In this document: piece after piece, positions 1 to 9,001 of the stretch
Position numbering within the stretch: the stretch's first letter is position 1
How the letters are laid out: every line of letters begins with the position of its first letter
Assembly (NCBI GenBank): GCA_013002405.1
Contig: JABDKA010000160.1
Span: 1-36,972 of the forward strand
Source: Sulfitobacter sp.
GTDB taxonomy: Bacteria; Pseudomonadota; Alphaproteobacteria; Rhodobacterales; Rhodobacteraceae
DNA length: 36,972 bases
Reading direction: 5' to 3'
Program-made: the position numbers and the translations under genes
Notes under the pieces: model-generated
Seen by the model: only the letters and a program-made list of their open reading frames with translations
Told to the model about the DNA's origin: nothing
Databases searched by the model: none

Positions 1-781
1 TCCCGACGAGCGACGCCTTGCCGAACTTGATCTTTTCCCAGAGCGCCCAGGACAGCGAGGCGGTCGCGGCGGAGATATGGGTCACCGTCAGGGCCATCGC
101 GGCCCCGCCGTCAGCGGCCAGTTGCGAGCCCCCGTTGAAGCCGAACCAGCCGACCCAAAGAAGGGCCGCGCCGATCATGACCATGCCGGGATTGTGGGGC
201 GGTGTTGTCTGGTTCTTGCGGGCGCCCAGCATGATTGCCAGTACCAGCGCCGCAATGCCTGCGGTTTCATGCACCACGATGCCACCGGCGAAATCCTTCA
301 CGCCTGTGTCCCCGAAGATGCCCCCGTCCGCCAGCATCCCGCCGCCCCAGACCCAGTGGACCACCGGCGCATAGCAAAGCAGCATCCACAGCGCCGAGAA
401 AAGCAGCATGAAACCGAAGCTGATGCGCTCAACGTAGGCCCCGACGATGAGGGCCGGAGTAATGATGGCAAAGGTCATCTGGAAGGCGAAGAAAAGCACT
501 TCGGGCAGAGTGCCGCTGAGCGAGTCAGCCGACACTCCGTTCAGGCCGATCTTGCCCAGCCCGCCCCAGATCCCGCTTTCACCCGGGCCGAAGGCGATGG
601 AGTAGCCCACCAGGAACCACAGGACCGACATCAGGCAGGCGATGGCGTAGCAGTGCATGAAAACGCTCAGCACGTTGCGGGCGCGCACGAGGCCGCCGTA
701 GAAAAGGGCAAGACCCGGCAGGGTCATCAGCAGAACAAGGGCAGTCGCGGTTATGATCCACGCGGTATCGGCGGCATTCAT
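1..781 (-). CDS. amtB: Ammonium transporter AmtB, N-terminal 260 residues (cut by window edge)
   Basis: Inner-membrane Amt/Rh/MEP channel that moves ammonium/ammonia into the cell. The gene runs off the left end, so only the N-terminal part is present. Translation from the ATG at 781 gives successive hydrophobic helices and the family hallmarks: FQMTFA (outer phenylalanine gate region), HWVWGGG, DFAGGIVVHETAG with the first pore histidine, and GWFGFNGGS with the inner phenylalanine gate. The pore motif reads VVHETAG where many AmtB proteins have VVHINAG. A CGGAG Shine-Dalgarno lies about ten bases upstream. The upstream neighbour on the same strand is pncC, 143 bp away. The PII gene glnK that often precedes amtB is absent here. 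Control by the NtrBC system encoded a few kb away is likely from family knowledge, but I see no clear binding site in the gap. Confidence 0.95.
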   Translation of the reverse strand, partial: MNAADTAWIITATALVLLMTLPGLALFYGGLVRARNVLSVFMHCYAIACLMSVLWFLVGYSIAFGPGESGIWGGLGKIGLNGVSADSLSGTLPEVLFFAFQMTFAIITPALIVGAYVERISFGFMLLFSALWMLLCYAPVVHWVWGGGMLADGGIFGDTGVKDFAGGIVVHETAGIAALVLAIMLGARKNQTTPPHNPGMVMIGAALLWVGWFGFNGGSQLAADGGAAMALTVTHISAATASLSWALWEKIKFGKASLVG

Positions 782-924
782 CGGGGCTCACTCCGGAGGT
801 TGGTAAAATTGGTCCGGGCACCTTGGCGATCCGCCGCGCATAGGAAAGCGTCAGCCTGCCGATTTCCTGTGCATTTATCGAAGAGATGAAATTTTGGGCA
901 GGTAGCCGCTGCCCCAGATGAAAA

Positions 925-1401
925 TCAGGGCAGAGTCCGAATGACTTCCAGCAATATCTGCAGCGCGTGGTCCCGCGCGGCTGTCCTGACACGTGCACGC
1001 CCCAGTGCGCCGAAGTCCCGCGTTTCTGTCGCGCAGCCATCTGCGGTCGCCACGCCGAAGCAGACCCGGCCTTCCGGCTTGTGCTCCGACCCGCCCGGTC
1101 CGGCAATGCCCGTGATGGACACCGCCACCGCCGCGTCAGAGCGCGCCAGCGTGCCCTGCGCCATCTCGGCGGCGACCTCTTCCGATACGGCACCGTAGGC
1201 AGTGAGCGTCGCCTCCCGCACACCGATCAGTTCCACCTTGGCCGCGTTCGTATAGGTGACAAAGCCGCGGTCCATCATCGCGGATGAGCCTGCGACCTCC
1301 GTCAGGGCGGCAGCGACCATACCGCCGGTGCAGCTTTCCGCACAGGCAATCATGATCCCCTTTTCAATCGCGTTTTCAAGTATTTGTGCGGCTATGCTCA
1401 C
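925..1401 (-). CDS. pncC: CinA C-terminal-domain protein, nicotinamide-nucleotide amidase (PncC type)
   Basis: A 158-residue stand-alone CinA C-terminal domain. Members deamidate nicotinamide mononucleotide to nicotinic acid mononucleotide in NAD recycling. The family core is intact: AESCTGG with the catalytic Ser at residue 23, then GFVTYTNAAK with Tyr50 and Lys55, and the SITGIAGPGG loop. The start is a GTG at 1401, which directly abuts the TAG stop of pgpA with no spacer, so translation is probably coupled to pgpA. The larger CinA proteins also carry an N-terminal MoCF-like domain, absent here, as is normal for PncC. In Rhodobacteraceae this gene commonly sits beside ispDF and pgpA. Function is known for the family and inferred here. 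Confidence 0.9.
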   Translation of the reverse strand: MSIAAQILENAIEKGIMIACAESCTGGMVAAALTEVAGSSAMMDRGFVTYTNAAKVELIGVREATLTAYGAVSEEVAAEMAQGTLARSDAAVAVSITGIAGPGGSEHKPEGRVCFGVATADGCATETRDFGALGRARVRTAARDHALQILLEVIRTLP

Positions 1402-1890
1402 CTAGAGCACCCCGTGATAGAGGGCGGCAAGCGCCAGCACCCCGAGGGCGGCAAAGAGGCCCGCAATCACATCGTCCAGCATCACGCCCAAGGGCCCCTC
1501 GCGCCTGTCCGCCCAACCCACCAGCCAGGGTTTCCGGATGTCGAACAGCCGGAACAACAGGAAGGCGGCGATCCAGCCGGGCCACATGGCAAGGATGGAG
1601 ATCTGCATTGACCAGGCGGCATAGCTGAGGGGAAAGAGGGCGATCCATTGTCCGGCCAATTCATCAATGACGATCTCGGACGGATCGTGGTCCGTCTGGC
1701 CAGCCGTCATTCGTGCCGTGGCCCAAAAGCCCAAGATGCAGGCAAGTGCCGTCCCCAGCAGAAGTGCCGGGAATCCGCCCAGTGTGTGAACCAGCCAGGC
1801 CCAGGGCAGGGCAACGAGTGATCCCCAGGTGCCGGGCGCAGGCCGGATGTAGCCGACGCCCAGAACGGTCGCGATCAGACGCGCCAGCAT
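1402..1890 (-). CDS. pgpA: Phosphatidylglycerophosphatase A
   Basis: Integral-membrane phosphatase that dephosphorylates phosphatidylglycerophosphate to phosphatidylglycerol. At 162 residues it has the usual PgpA length. Recognisable motifs are an N-terminal GxGxxRPAPGTWGS-type stretch, EIVIDELAGQW in the middle, and FRLFDIRKPW followed by the acidic DDVIAG near the C terminus; these acidic residues bind the metal. Three to four hydrophobic segments are visible. The ATG at 1890 overlaps the TGA of ispDF by one base (TGATG), so the two are probably translationally coupled. pncC follows with zero spacing. The three genes form one minus-strand operon. Confidence 0.93.
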   Translation of the reverse strand: MLARLIATVLGVGYIRPAPGTWGSLVALPWAWLVHTLGGFPALLLGTALACILGFWATARMTAGQTDHDPSEIVIDELAGQWIALFPLSYAAWSMQISILAMWPGWIAAFLLFRLFDIRKPWLVGWADRREGPLGVMLDDVIAGLFAALGVLALAALYHGVL

Positions 1891-3023
1891 CAGTTCTTCA
1901 CCAGGGTGGCGGTGGCGAGACAGGCGATCCCTTCGCCCCGCCCGGTAAAGCCAAGCCGTTCAGAAGTCGTCGCCTTGACTGAGACGCGGCCAATCTCAAG
2001 CCCCATGATCTCGGACATGCGCTGGCGCATGGCGTCGGCGTGAGGCCCGATCTTGGGCATCTCACAAATGAGCGTGCAGTCGATGTGGCCGATGGCAAAC
2101 CCCATTTCACCCGCCAGCGCGACGGCGTGGCGCAGAAAGACCTCGCTCCCCGCTCCTTTCCATTGCGGATCGGAGGGCGGGAAGTGCTGGCCGATATCAC
2201 CGCGCGCCAGTCCGCCATAGATCGCATCCGTCACCGTATGCATTCCCACGTCGGCATCGGAATGGCCCACAAGCCCCTGTTCATAAGGTATTCTGACCCC
2301 GCAGAGGATCACGTGATCCCCTGGCCCGAAGGCGTGGACGTCAAAACCGTTGCCTGTGCGAATGTCCATGCGGCTCTCCAATATGCGCGCGGCGCGGGCG
2401 AAATCCTCGGTGCTGGTGATTTTGAGATTATCGGCGCTGCCGGGGGTGATGGCAACGGACAGGCCCGCAGCCCGGGCAACAGCCACGTCATCCGCCGCTG
2501 GTCCGTCGTAGGCGGCGTGCGCGGCGCGGATCGCGGCAAGGTCAAACCCTTGCGGTGTCTGAGCCGCAAACAGCCCTGCGCGGTCCTGCAGGCCTGTGAC
2601 CTTGCCCTCCTCGCCCTGCCAGAGGGCATCGCTGATCGGAAGGCCGGGCGCTGCGGCGTCGGACCTCAGCAGGGCCGCAATGACGCCCGAGATGATCTCC
2701 GCACTCACGCAGCACCGCGCTGCGTCGTGGATCAGCACCTTGCCCTCCTTGGGCAACAGCGCCAGCCCCTTGCGGACCGAATCCGACCGTTCCGCGCCCC
2801 CCTCGGCCACCAGAAGACCGCGATCGCGCAACACCTTGCCCTCCGTCGCCATGTCGTCGGGGTGCAGGACCACCGCGATGCCGGTGACCTCCTGATGCCG
2901 CGCAAAGGCGGCGATGGTGTGGTCTATGACCCGCCGTCCCGCGACCCGCTGCCATTGCTTGGGCACGGGCCCGCCCGCGCGCAGGCCCCGGCCTGCGGCG
3001 ACGATCAGGGCATGGATGTTCAC
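1890..3023 (-). CDS. ispDF: Bifunctional IspD/IspF (MEP cytidylyltransferase / MECDP synthase)
   Basis: Fusion enzyme of the non-mevalonate isoprenoid pathway. IspD joins CTP to methylerythritol phosphate; IspF makes the cyclic diphosphate. The IspD half (about residues 1-220) has the [13 protein letters not shown] nucleotide loop, PKQW and the VLIHDAARC signature. The IspF half (about 223-377) has GNGFDVHAF with the metal-binding Asp-x-His, [23 protein letters not shown] and the C-terminal [15 protein letters not shown]. The fusion is typical of alphaproteobacteria. The start is GTG at 3023, chosen because it gives the conserved N terminus; the Shine-Dalgarno is weak. The gene is divergent from dusB over 180 bp and leads the ispDF-pgpA-pncC run. 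Confidence 0.96.
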   Translation of the reverse strand: MNIHALIVAAGRGLRAGGPVPKQWQRVAGRRVIDHTIAAFARHQEVTGIAVVLHPDDMATEGKVLRDRGLLVAEGGAERSDSVRKGLALLPKEGKVLIHDAARCCVSAEIISGVIAALLRSDAAAPGLPISDALWQGEEGKVTGLQDRAGLFAAQTPQGFDLAAIRAAHAAYDGPAADDVAVARAAGLSVAITPGSADNLKITSTEDFARAARILESRMDIRTGNGFDVHAFGPGDHVILCGVRIPYEQGLVGHSDADVGMHTVTDAIYGGLARGDIGQHFPPSDPQWKGAGSEVFLRHAVALAGEMGFAIGHIDCTLICEMPKIGPHADAMRQRMSEIMGLEIGRVSVKATTSERLGFTGRGEGIACLATATLVKN

Positions 3024-3102
3024 GGAAGAAGGGCCTTGGTCATGACCCCTGTCTAGGCAAAGGGGGCTGACCGCGCAATCGCCCTCTGCAGCTGCCTAAT
3101 TT

Positions 3103-3192
3103 TTGTGCAACGCACTTCACGACCGCGTTGGGAAACCGCCCGAAACATTGCCCTTTCGTGGCGATCTGCCTACACCCGTGCCAGTTGCACAA
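3103..3192. promoter_or_regulatory. Divergent ispDF/dusB promoter region with a perfect 9-bp inverted repeat
   Basis: TTGTGCAAC at 3103-3111 and its exact reverse complement GTTGCACAA at 3184-3192 are 72 bp apart in the 180-bp gap between the divergent ispDF and dusB genes. Each arm is itself nearly palindromic (TTGYRCAA), which suits two sites for one dimeric regulator. The right arm overlaps the dusB Shine-Dalgarno AAGGA (3191-3195). A weak plus-strand promoter can be drawn as TTGCCC (3148-3153), 17 bp, TACACC (3171-3176). No regulator is identified; this is pattern only. Confidence 0.35.
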
Positions 3193-3203
3193 GGATTAAG
3201 CAT

Positions 3204-4190
3204 GTGAGCGCGGCGGCACTGCCCCTGGACCTGACCCCACCTGTGTTTCTGGCCCCGATGGCCGGAATCACCGATCTGCCTTTCCGCAGGCTGGTGTCCC
3301 GTATCGGGGCCGGGCTGGTCGTGTCCGAGATGGTGGCCAGCCAGGAACTGCTGGCCCGCCGCCCCGGCACCCGTGAAAAGGCGGAACTTGGCCTGGGCGT
3401 GGCGGGGACCGCTGTGCAGATCGCCGGGCGGGAGGCCGCCCCGATGGCCGAGGCGGCGCGGATGATCGCCGATCAAGGCGCGCGGATCATCGACATCAAC
3501 ATGGGCTGTCCTGCCAAGAAGGTCACCAACGGCGCCTCGGGGTCTGCTCTCATGAAGACGCCCGATCACGCCCTGCGGCTGATCGAGGCTGTGGTGAATG
3601 CGGTCGACGTGCCTGTAACGCTTAAAACCAGGCTTGGCTGGGATGAAGAGATGCTGAACGCCCCTATGATCGCACGGCGCGCGGAGGCGGCGGGCATCTG
3701 TTTGATCACCATCCACGGGCGCACGCGCTGCCAGTTCTACAAGGGGCGCGCCAATTGGCGGGCCATCGCGCGGGTAAAGGATGCGGTCAGTATACCCGTG
3801 ATCGCCAACGGGGACATCACCTGCGCACGGGCAGCCCGGACAGCGCTGAGCCATTCCGGAGCGGATGGCGTGATGGTGGGCCGGGGCGCGCAGGGCAAAC
3901 CCTGGTTGCTGGCGGAAATCGCCGCCGACCTCTACCGCACCGAGGTGCCCAAAGTGCCGCAGGGGAAGGCCTTTGCCGATATGGTCGTCGGCCATTACGA
4001 GGACATGCTTGCCTTCTATGGCGAGCCCCTTGGTGCCCGCGTCGCGCGCAAACATCTGGGCTGGTACATGGACACCGCGGCGACCCCCGCAGAGCTCAGG
4101 CGTCTGGTGCTGACTGCCGTCAGCCACCAGCATGTTGTCAAGCTTCTGCCCGCCGCCCTGTCCGAAGACCACGCGAGGCAAACCGCATGA
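3204..4190 (+). CDS. dusB: tRNA-dihydrouridine synthase DusB (NifR3)
   Basis: FMN-dependent enzyme that reduces uridine to dihydrouridine in the tRNA D-loop. In Rhodobacteraceae it is the first gene of the nifR3-ntrB-ntrC operon. The 328-residue product begins with a TIM barrel containing FLAPMAGITDLPFR, then DINMGCPAKK with the catalytic cysteine, TLKTRLGW, ITIHGRTR and GADGVMVGRGAQG for phosphate and FMN binding. The start chosen is GTG at 3204, because AAGGA lies eight bases upstream and it gives the family N terminus. A longer reading from 3105 adds 33 unconserved residues. The stop overlaps the ntrB ATG as ATGA, so ntrB translation is probably coupled. Confidence 0.95.
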   Translation: MSAAALPLDLTPPVFLAPMAGITDLPFRRLVSRIGAGLVVSEMVASQELLARRPGTREKAELGLGVAGTAVQIAGREAAPMAEAARMIADQGARIIDINMGCPAKKVTNGASGSALMKTPDHALRLIEAVVNAVDVPVTLKTRLGWDEEMLNAPMIARRAEAAGICLITIHGRTRCQFYKGRANWRAIARVKDAVSIPVIANGDITCARAARTALSHSGADGVMVGRGAQGKPWLLAEIAADLYRTEVPKVPQGKAFADMVVGHYEDMLAFYGEPLGARVARKHLGWYMDTAATPAELRRLVLTAVSHQHVVKLLPAALSEDHARQTA

Positions 4191-5266
4191 ATTCCGACCG
4201 CCGCATCTGGACCTCCCTTCCAATCCCAACGATCCTGATCGGGCCGGACGATCTGATTGAAGACATTAACCCGGCCGCCGAAGGATTCCTGAATGCCTCT
4301 GTCAAGACGGTGGTCGGCAGCCCGGTTTGGGACACAGTTGCGGTTGATTATCCGCTTGAACCTGCCTTCAGCCGGGCGCGGGAAAGCGAGACCGCGCTTT
4401 TCGTAAACGATGTTGATGTGGGCAGCGGCGCGCGCGCGCCGCAGAAATCCGCCCTTGAAATCGCGCCCCTGTCCGGGATGGCGGGGCACATGCTGATGAT
4501 GATCTCCCCAAGGGAGCTTTCGGGTCGGATGACGCAGAACCATTCGGTGAAATCGGCGGCTAAGTCGGCCATCGGGATGGCCGAAATGCTGGCGCACGAA
4601 ATCAAGAACCCGCTTGCGGGTATCACCGGTGCGGCACAGCTACTTTCCATGAACCTCGGTGCGGAAGAGCTTGAATTAACGGACCTTATCGTCGCCGAAA
4701 GCCGCCGGATCGTGAAACTTCTGGAGCAGGTAGAGCAGTTCGGCAATCTCTCCGAACCGGTCCGCACACCCGTCAACATCCACGACGTGCTGGATCGGGC
4801 CAGACGTTCCGCCCTTCTGGGATTTGGCGCGCAGATGAAGATTGTGGAGGACTACGACCCCTCTCTGCCTTCTGCCTGGGGGGATAAGGACCAGTTGCTT
4901 CAGGTGGTGCTGAACCTGCTCAAGAACGCCTCCGAAGCGGCGGGCAAGACCGGCGGCAAGATAATACTGCACACCTATTTCGAACATTCCTTTTCCATGC
5001 GCCGCGCCGATGGGACGGGCACCTCTCTGCCGTTGCAGATTGAGATTATCGATGACGGGCCCGGCCTGCCGGAGGCGATCAAAGGCGATATCTTTGATCC
5101 ATTCGTATCGGGCCGCGAGAACGGCACCGGCCTCGGCCTCGCCCTCGTCAGCAAGATCATCTCGGAACACGACGGCTGGATTTCGGTCGATTCCGTGCCC
5201 GGCAAAACCGTCTTTCGCATTTCATTGCCGCGCGCACCCACCCCCAAGAAGAACCAGGAGAGCTAA
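4187..5266 (+). CDS. ntrB: Nitrogen regulation sensor histidine kinase NtrB
   Basis: Cytoplasmic kinase/phosphatase that, under PII control, phosphorylates NtrC when nitrogen is scarce. At 359 residues it is family length. It has an N-terminal PAS domain (about 1-115), a HisKA domain with the phosphoacceptor His137 in [12 protein letters not shown], and a HATPase domain with the N box [10 protein letters not shown], then DDGPGLP and the glycine-rich [13 protein letters not shown]. There is no membrane segment, as expected for NtrB and unlike NtrY. The ATG at 4187 overlaps dusB by four bases, and ntrC starts two bases after its stop, so dusB-ntrB-ntrC is a tight operon. Confidence 0.96.
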   Translation: MNSDRRIWTSLPIPTILIGPDDLIEDINPAAEGFLNASVKTVVGSPVWDTVAVDYPLEPAFSRARESETALFVNDVDVGSGARAPQKSALEIAPLSGMAGHMLMMISPRELSGRMTQNHSVKSAAKSAIGMAEMLAHEIKNPLAGITGAAQLLSMNLGAEELELTDLIVAESRRIVKLLEQVEQFGNLSEPVRTPVNIHDVLDRARRSALLGFGAQMKIVEDYDPSLPSAWGDKDQLLQVVLNLLKNASEAAGKTGGKIILHTYFEHSFSMRRADGTGTSLPLQIEIIDDGPGLPEAIKGDIFDPFVSGRENGTGLGLALVSKIISEHDGWISVDSVPGKTVFRISLPRAPTPKKNQES

Positions 5267-5268
5267 TC

Positions 5269-6639
5269 ATGGATGGCACCGTTCTTGTCGCCGACGACGA
5301 TCGCACGATCCGCACTGTTCTGACCCAGGCCCTGACGCGGGCGGGGTGCAAGGTGCACGCGACCTCCAGCCTGACCACGCTGATGCGCTGGGTCGCCGAG
5401 GGGCGCGGCGACGCGGTGATCACCGATGTGGCCATGCCCGACGGGAACGGGTTGGAAATGCTGCCGAAGATCTCTCAGGATCGCCCGAACCTACCGGTTA
5501 TCGTGATTTCGGCCCAGAACACGATCATGACGGCGATCAAGGCGACCGAGGCCAATGCCTTCGATTACCTGCCCAAACCCTTCGACCTGCCCGACCTGAT
5601 GAAGCGCACCGCCCGCGCCCTGGACAAAAGCGCGCCGCAAAGGGCTGTGGCCCCCGCACCCGCGCGGGGGGATGCGGACCGCGATGACCTGCCACTGGTG
5701 GGACGCACACCGGTAATGCAGGCCCTCTACCGCCTGGTCGCACGCGTGATGAACACCGATTTGCCGGTGCTGATCTGGGGCGAAAGCGGCACGGGCAAAT
5801 CCCTGATCGGCCGCGCGATCCATGATTTTTCGGATCGGCGTACGTTGCCCTTCGTGACCGTGACGGGGGCCGATCTGCAGGACATCGAAGGCCCCGCGCG
5901 GGTTCTGGCGCGGGTGCGGGGCGGCACGCTTCTGATCGATGAAATTGCCGACATCTCGGAAGAGGTACAGGCCCGAATCGCGCGCATGATGGACGCACCG
6001 GGCGAATATACGCCCCGTTTTCTGGCCACCAGCCAATCGGATCTTGCCGCCGCCATGAAGGAAGGGCGCCTGCGGCGCGATCTCTACTATCGCCTGTCGG
6101 GCGCAACGGTGCACGTGCCAGCGCTGCGCGACCGGGTTGAGGATATCGAACTGCTCGCCAGGCACTTCCTGGACCGGGCCGAGGGGGGCACGTCGGGCCG
6201 TGAGCTTTCAGAAGGGGCCAGTCGTGTCTTTACCACCTACCAATGGCCCGGGAACGTGCGCCAGCTGGAACACGCAATGCGTCAGCTGGCCCTGACCAGC
6301 CGCGCGGCAGAGATCAGCCAGGCTGAAGCTGAACAGGTCCTGGGTACCCAGCCCGCGCCCGAGCCGATCCACGCGGAGGCCAACACAGAAAGGCTCGGTG
6401 CCTCCGTTGAACGGCATCTGCGGCGCTATTTCGACCAGCACGGAGGGGAGCTGCCGCCCCCTGGTCTCTACGCACGGATATTGCGCGAGATCGAGGTGCC
6501 GCTGATTGAAATCTCCCTCGCTGCAACGTCAGGCAACCAGGCGAAATGCGCCGATCTGCTGGGGATCAACCGCAATACTTTGCGCAAGAAGATCACCGAA
6601 CTGGATATTGAGGTGACACGGGGGCGCAAAATGATGTAA
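5269..6639 (+). CDS. ntrC: Nitrogen response regulator NtrC, GAFTGA-less type
   Basis: DNA-binding activator of nitrogen genes, 456 residues. The receiver domain (1-120) has the acidic pocket DDD at 9-11, phosphoacceptor Asp53 and Lys103. The AAA+ domain has Walker A GESGTGKS at 171-178 and a Walker B-like [11 protein letters not shown]. The C terminus is a Fis-type helix-turn-helix ([15 protein letters not shown]). Between Walker A and Walker B the protein is about 20 residues shorter than enteric NtrC, and the GAFTGA loop that contacts sigma54 is missing. Rhodobacter capsulatus NtrC is known to lack this loop and to work with the housekeeping sigma70 polymerase, so the same mode is inferred here. 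GAGAG upstream of the ATG serves as ribosome binding site. Confidence 0.96.
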   Translation: MDGTVLVADDDRTIRTVLTQALTRAGCKVHATSSLTTLMRWVAEGRGDAVITDVAMPDGNGLEMLPKISQDRPNLPVIVISAQNTIMTAIKATEANAFDYLPKPFDLPDLMKRTARALDKSAPQRAVAPAPARGDADRDDLPLVGRTPVMQALYRLVARVMNTDLPVLIWGESGTGKSLIGRAIHDFSDRRTLPFVTVTGADLQDIEGPARVLARVRGGTLLIDEIADISEEVQARIARMMDAPGEYTPRFLATSQSDLAAAMKEGRLRRDLYYRLSGATVHVPALRDRVEDIELLARHFLDRAEGGTSGRELSEGASRVFTTYQWPGNVRQLEHAMRQLALTSRAAEISQAEAEQVLGTQPAPEPIHAEANTERLGASVERHLRRYFDQHGGELPPPGLYARILREIEVPLIEISLAATSGNQAKCADLLGINRNTLRKKITELDIEVTRGRKMM

Positions 6640-6713
6640 AAGCGCCACATAACCGTGGCCATCGTGTCTCATCCAAAGGATGTGTGCGTTCAGGACCACA
6701 AAATATGGCGGTA

Positions 6714-6729
6714 GGTGCATTCGCGCACC
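6714..6729. promoter_or_regulatory. Inverted repeat in the ntrC-ntrY gap
   Basis: GGTGC (6714-6718) and GCACC (6725-6729) form an inverted repeat with a 6-bp spacer, 23 bp before the ntrY GTG, in the only sizeable gap of the ntr cluster (6640-6751). It could be a regulator half-site pair for a separate ntrYX promoter or a small attenuating hairpin. The arms use the GCACC/GGTGC sequence of enteric NtrC sites, but in the opposite relative orientation, so I do not call it an NtrC box. Confidence 0.25.
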
Positions 6730-6751
6730 ACATCATCGGTGAGGGCAACGG

Positions 6752-9001
6752 GTGGCAACCCGGTCACGCAGTATAACTCTGGAGTCCATCGGCCGTCTGC
6801 GGCGCCTGCGCCGTGTTCGGAACCTGTCCACTCTCGGGCTTGTCGTGTTGGGTCCGGTTCTGGCAATGGCCACCTATCTGGTGTTGGGGCCGCTGGGGCA
6901 GGGGGCGGATACTTTCAGCCTGCGGCTTATCCTGCTGACGGACCTTGTCTATGTGTTGGTTGTTGCGGCGCTGGTTCTGGCCCAGGTTGCCCGGCTGATT
7001 GCCGCCCGCCGGGCAAAATCTGCTGGCTCCCGGCTGCACCTGCGGCTCACGGGTGTCTTCGCACTCATGGCCCTGATCCCCACCGTCTCGGTCGCAGTCT
7101 TCGCGGGTCTGACGATCAACGTCGGTCTTGAGGGTTGGTTTTCCGACCGGGTGCGCAGTGTGGTGGGCAACTCGCTCGCCGCGGCGGAGGCTTACGAAAG
7201 CGAACAGCGAGAGGATCTGACGGCTGACGCGCGCACGCTGGCCCGCAGCATTGACCAGGCGCGCAGGCAGGGCATCAACCTCAGCGACAGTGAGCTATTG
7301 GGCGAAGGCCAGCGGCAGATCCAGCGAGGTCTGCGTGAAGCCTATCTTATTGACGGTACGGCACAAATCCGTGCGCGCGGGGATCGGTCCTATTTATTCG
7401 ACTATGAGCCACCAAGCCTGCAGCAACTGAACCGCGCCGCCGAAGAGGGGCTGCTGATCATCGCGGACTGGGGCAACAACGAATACCGCGCGCTGGTGCC
7501 GCTGCAGTCTTTCGTAGACCGCTATCTCTATGTCAGCCGGGATGTGGACGGTGAGATCCTATCGCTACTCGACGACACCAAGGAAACCGTGCGCCTCTAC
7601 CAGCAGCTCGAATCCGAGCGCGGACGCCTGCTCTTCGAATTCGGACTGCTCTACATCGGTTTTGCTGTGATCCTGATCCTGGCCGCTGTCTGGCTGGGAC
7701 TGTGGTTCGCTGAACGTCTGTCCGGCCCCGTCGGACGGCTGACCGGTGCGGCGCAGCAGGTCGGGGCAGGGGATCTCAACGTGCGCGTCCGGGAGGAAGA
7801 GGGCGACGATGAGATCGCCATGCTGGGCCGCTACTTCAACCAGATGACCCGTCAGCTGAAGGGGCAGCGGGAGACGCTTCTCGATAATACGCGCCAGATC
7901 GAAAGGCGGCGCAGGCTCTTTGATTCGGTGCTCAGTTCCGTCACCTCCGGCGTCGTCGGGCTTGACCCCGAAGGCCGTGTGACCTTCGTCAACCGCTCCG
8001 CCATGCGCCTGCTCGACTGGTCGGAAGAGCAGCAATCGGTCGCGCTGTCGGTCGCGGTGCCCGAATTCGGCCCGCTTTTCGAAGCGCTTGCACAGGGACC
8101 GCAGGAGATCATGCAGGGGGAGGTCAAGGTCTCACGCCAGGGGACCATGGAAAACCTGCTGGTGCGGCTGGCTACCCGCCGGGCGGAGGACGGGCGTCTG
8201 GAAGGTTACGTGGTGGCTTTTGACGATGTGACGGACCTGGTCAGCGCCCAGCGGATGGCTGCCTGGGGCGACGTGGCGCGGCGCATCGCCCACGAGATTA
8301 AAAACCCCCTGACCCCGATTCAGCTGTCCGCGGAGCGTATCAAGCGCAAATTCGGCCCAAAGGTGGGTGAGGAGGACAGCGATGCCCTGGAACAGATGAC
8401 GGGTGTGATCATCCGCCAAACCGGTGATCTTCGGCGGATTGTCGATGAGTTTTCCAAGTTCGCCCGCATGCCGGAGCCGGAAACTTCCGTACAGGATTTG
8501 AACCAACTTGTGCGCGATGCGGTTCTGTTACAGCAGACCGGGCAACCGGACGTGGAGATTGCGGTCGATCTGCCGAAGGAGTCGGTGATGGCGCAGATCG
8601 ATGCGACAATGATCTCTCAAGCCCTCACGAACTTGATCAAGAACGCCGGGGAAGCCATTGAAACTCTGCATAGAAAAGGTGCGCCTGAGGGGCACGTGCC
8701 CCGCATCGAGGTGACGATGAAGACCCTCAAACACCAAGCGCGTATCACCATCGCAGACAATGGCATCGGCTTGCCCGAAGACCGGGCGCGGCTGTTTGAG
8801 CCCTACGTAACCACCCGAAGCGAGGGGACGGGCCTGGGCCTGCCCATCGTCAAGAAGATTATCGAAGAGCACGGCGGTACGCTGACGCTCGAAAATGCAC
8901 CCAAATTTGAAAACCAGAGCCATTCCGGCGCGATGGCGGTCATTAAACTGCCTCTCGTGCCCCAGACCCTTGAGACCAACGCGGAGACCGAAAATGAGTG
9001 A
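6752..9001 (+). CDS. ntrY: Transmembrane sensor histidine kinase NtrY
   Basis: Membrane-bound partner of NtrX, linked in alphaproteobacteria to nitrogen, redox and cell-envelope control. It is 749 residues, family length. The N-terminal third holds three or so hydrophobic segments (about residues 25-110), an extracytoplasmic region, and another membrane helix near 290-310, followed by a HAMP domain. A PAS-like region around 390-490 precedes the HisKA box with phosphoacceptor His514 ([12 protein letters not shown]). The HATPase domain ends with ADNGIGLP and GTGLGLPIVKKII. The start is GTG at 6752 with GAGGG six bases upstream. The stop lies inside the start of ntrX (8-bp overlap). Confidence 0.95.
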   Translation: MATRSRSITLESIGRLRRLRRVRNLSTLGLVVLGPVLAMATYLVLGPLGQGADTFSLRLILLTDLVYVLVVAALVLAQVARLIAARRAKSAGSRLHLRLTGVFALMALIPTVSVAVFAGLTINVGLEGWFSDRVRSVVGNSLAAAEAYESEQREDLTADARTLARSIDQARRQGINLSDSELLGEGQRQIQRGLREAYLIDGTAQIRARGDRSYLFDYEPPSLQQLNRAAEEGLLIIADWGNNEYRALVPLQSFVDRYLYVSRDVDGEILSLLDDTKETVRLYQQLESERGRLLFEFGLLYIGFAVILILAAVWLGLWFAERLSGPVGRLTGAAQQVGAGDLNVRVREEEGDDEIAMLGRYFNQMTRQLKGQRETLLDNTRQIERRRRLFDSVLSSVTSGVVGLDPEGRVTFVNRSAMRLLDWSEEQQSVALSVAVPEFGPLFEALAQGPQEIMQGEVKVSRQGTMENLLVRLATRRAEDGRLEGYVVAFDDVTDLVSAQRMAAWGDVARRIAHEIKNPLTPIQLSAERIKRKFGPKVGEEDSDALEQMTGVIIRQTGDLRRIVDEFSKFARMPEPETSVQDLNQLVRDAVLLQQTGQPDVEIAVDLPKESVMAQIDATMISQALTNLIKNAGEAIETLHRKGAPEGHVPRIEVTMKTLKHQARITIADNGIGLPEDRARLFEPYVTTRSEGTGLGLPIVKKIIEEHGGTLTLENAPKFENQSHSGAMAVIKLPLVPQTLETNAETENE

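Noticed and set aside
3020-3043. Seven-codon leader ORF (MTKALLP) overlapping the ispDF GTG start
   Set aside because: Too short to support without conservation or regulatory repeats; no ribosome site was seen before it.
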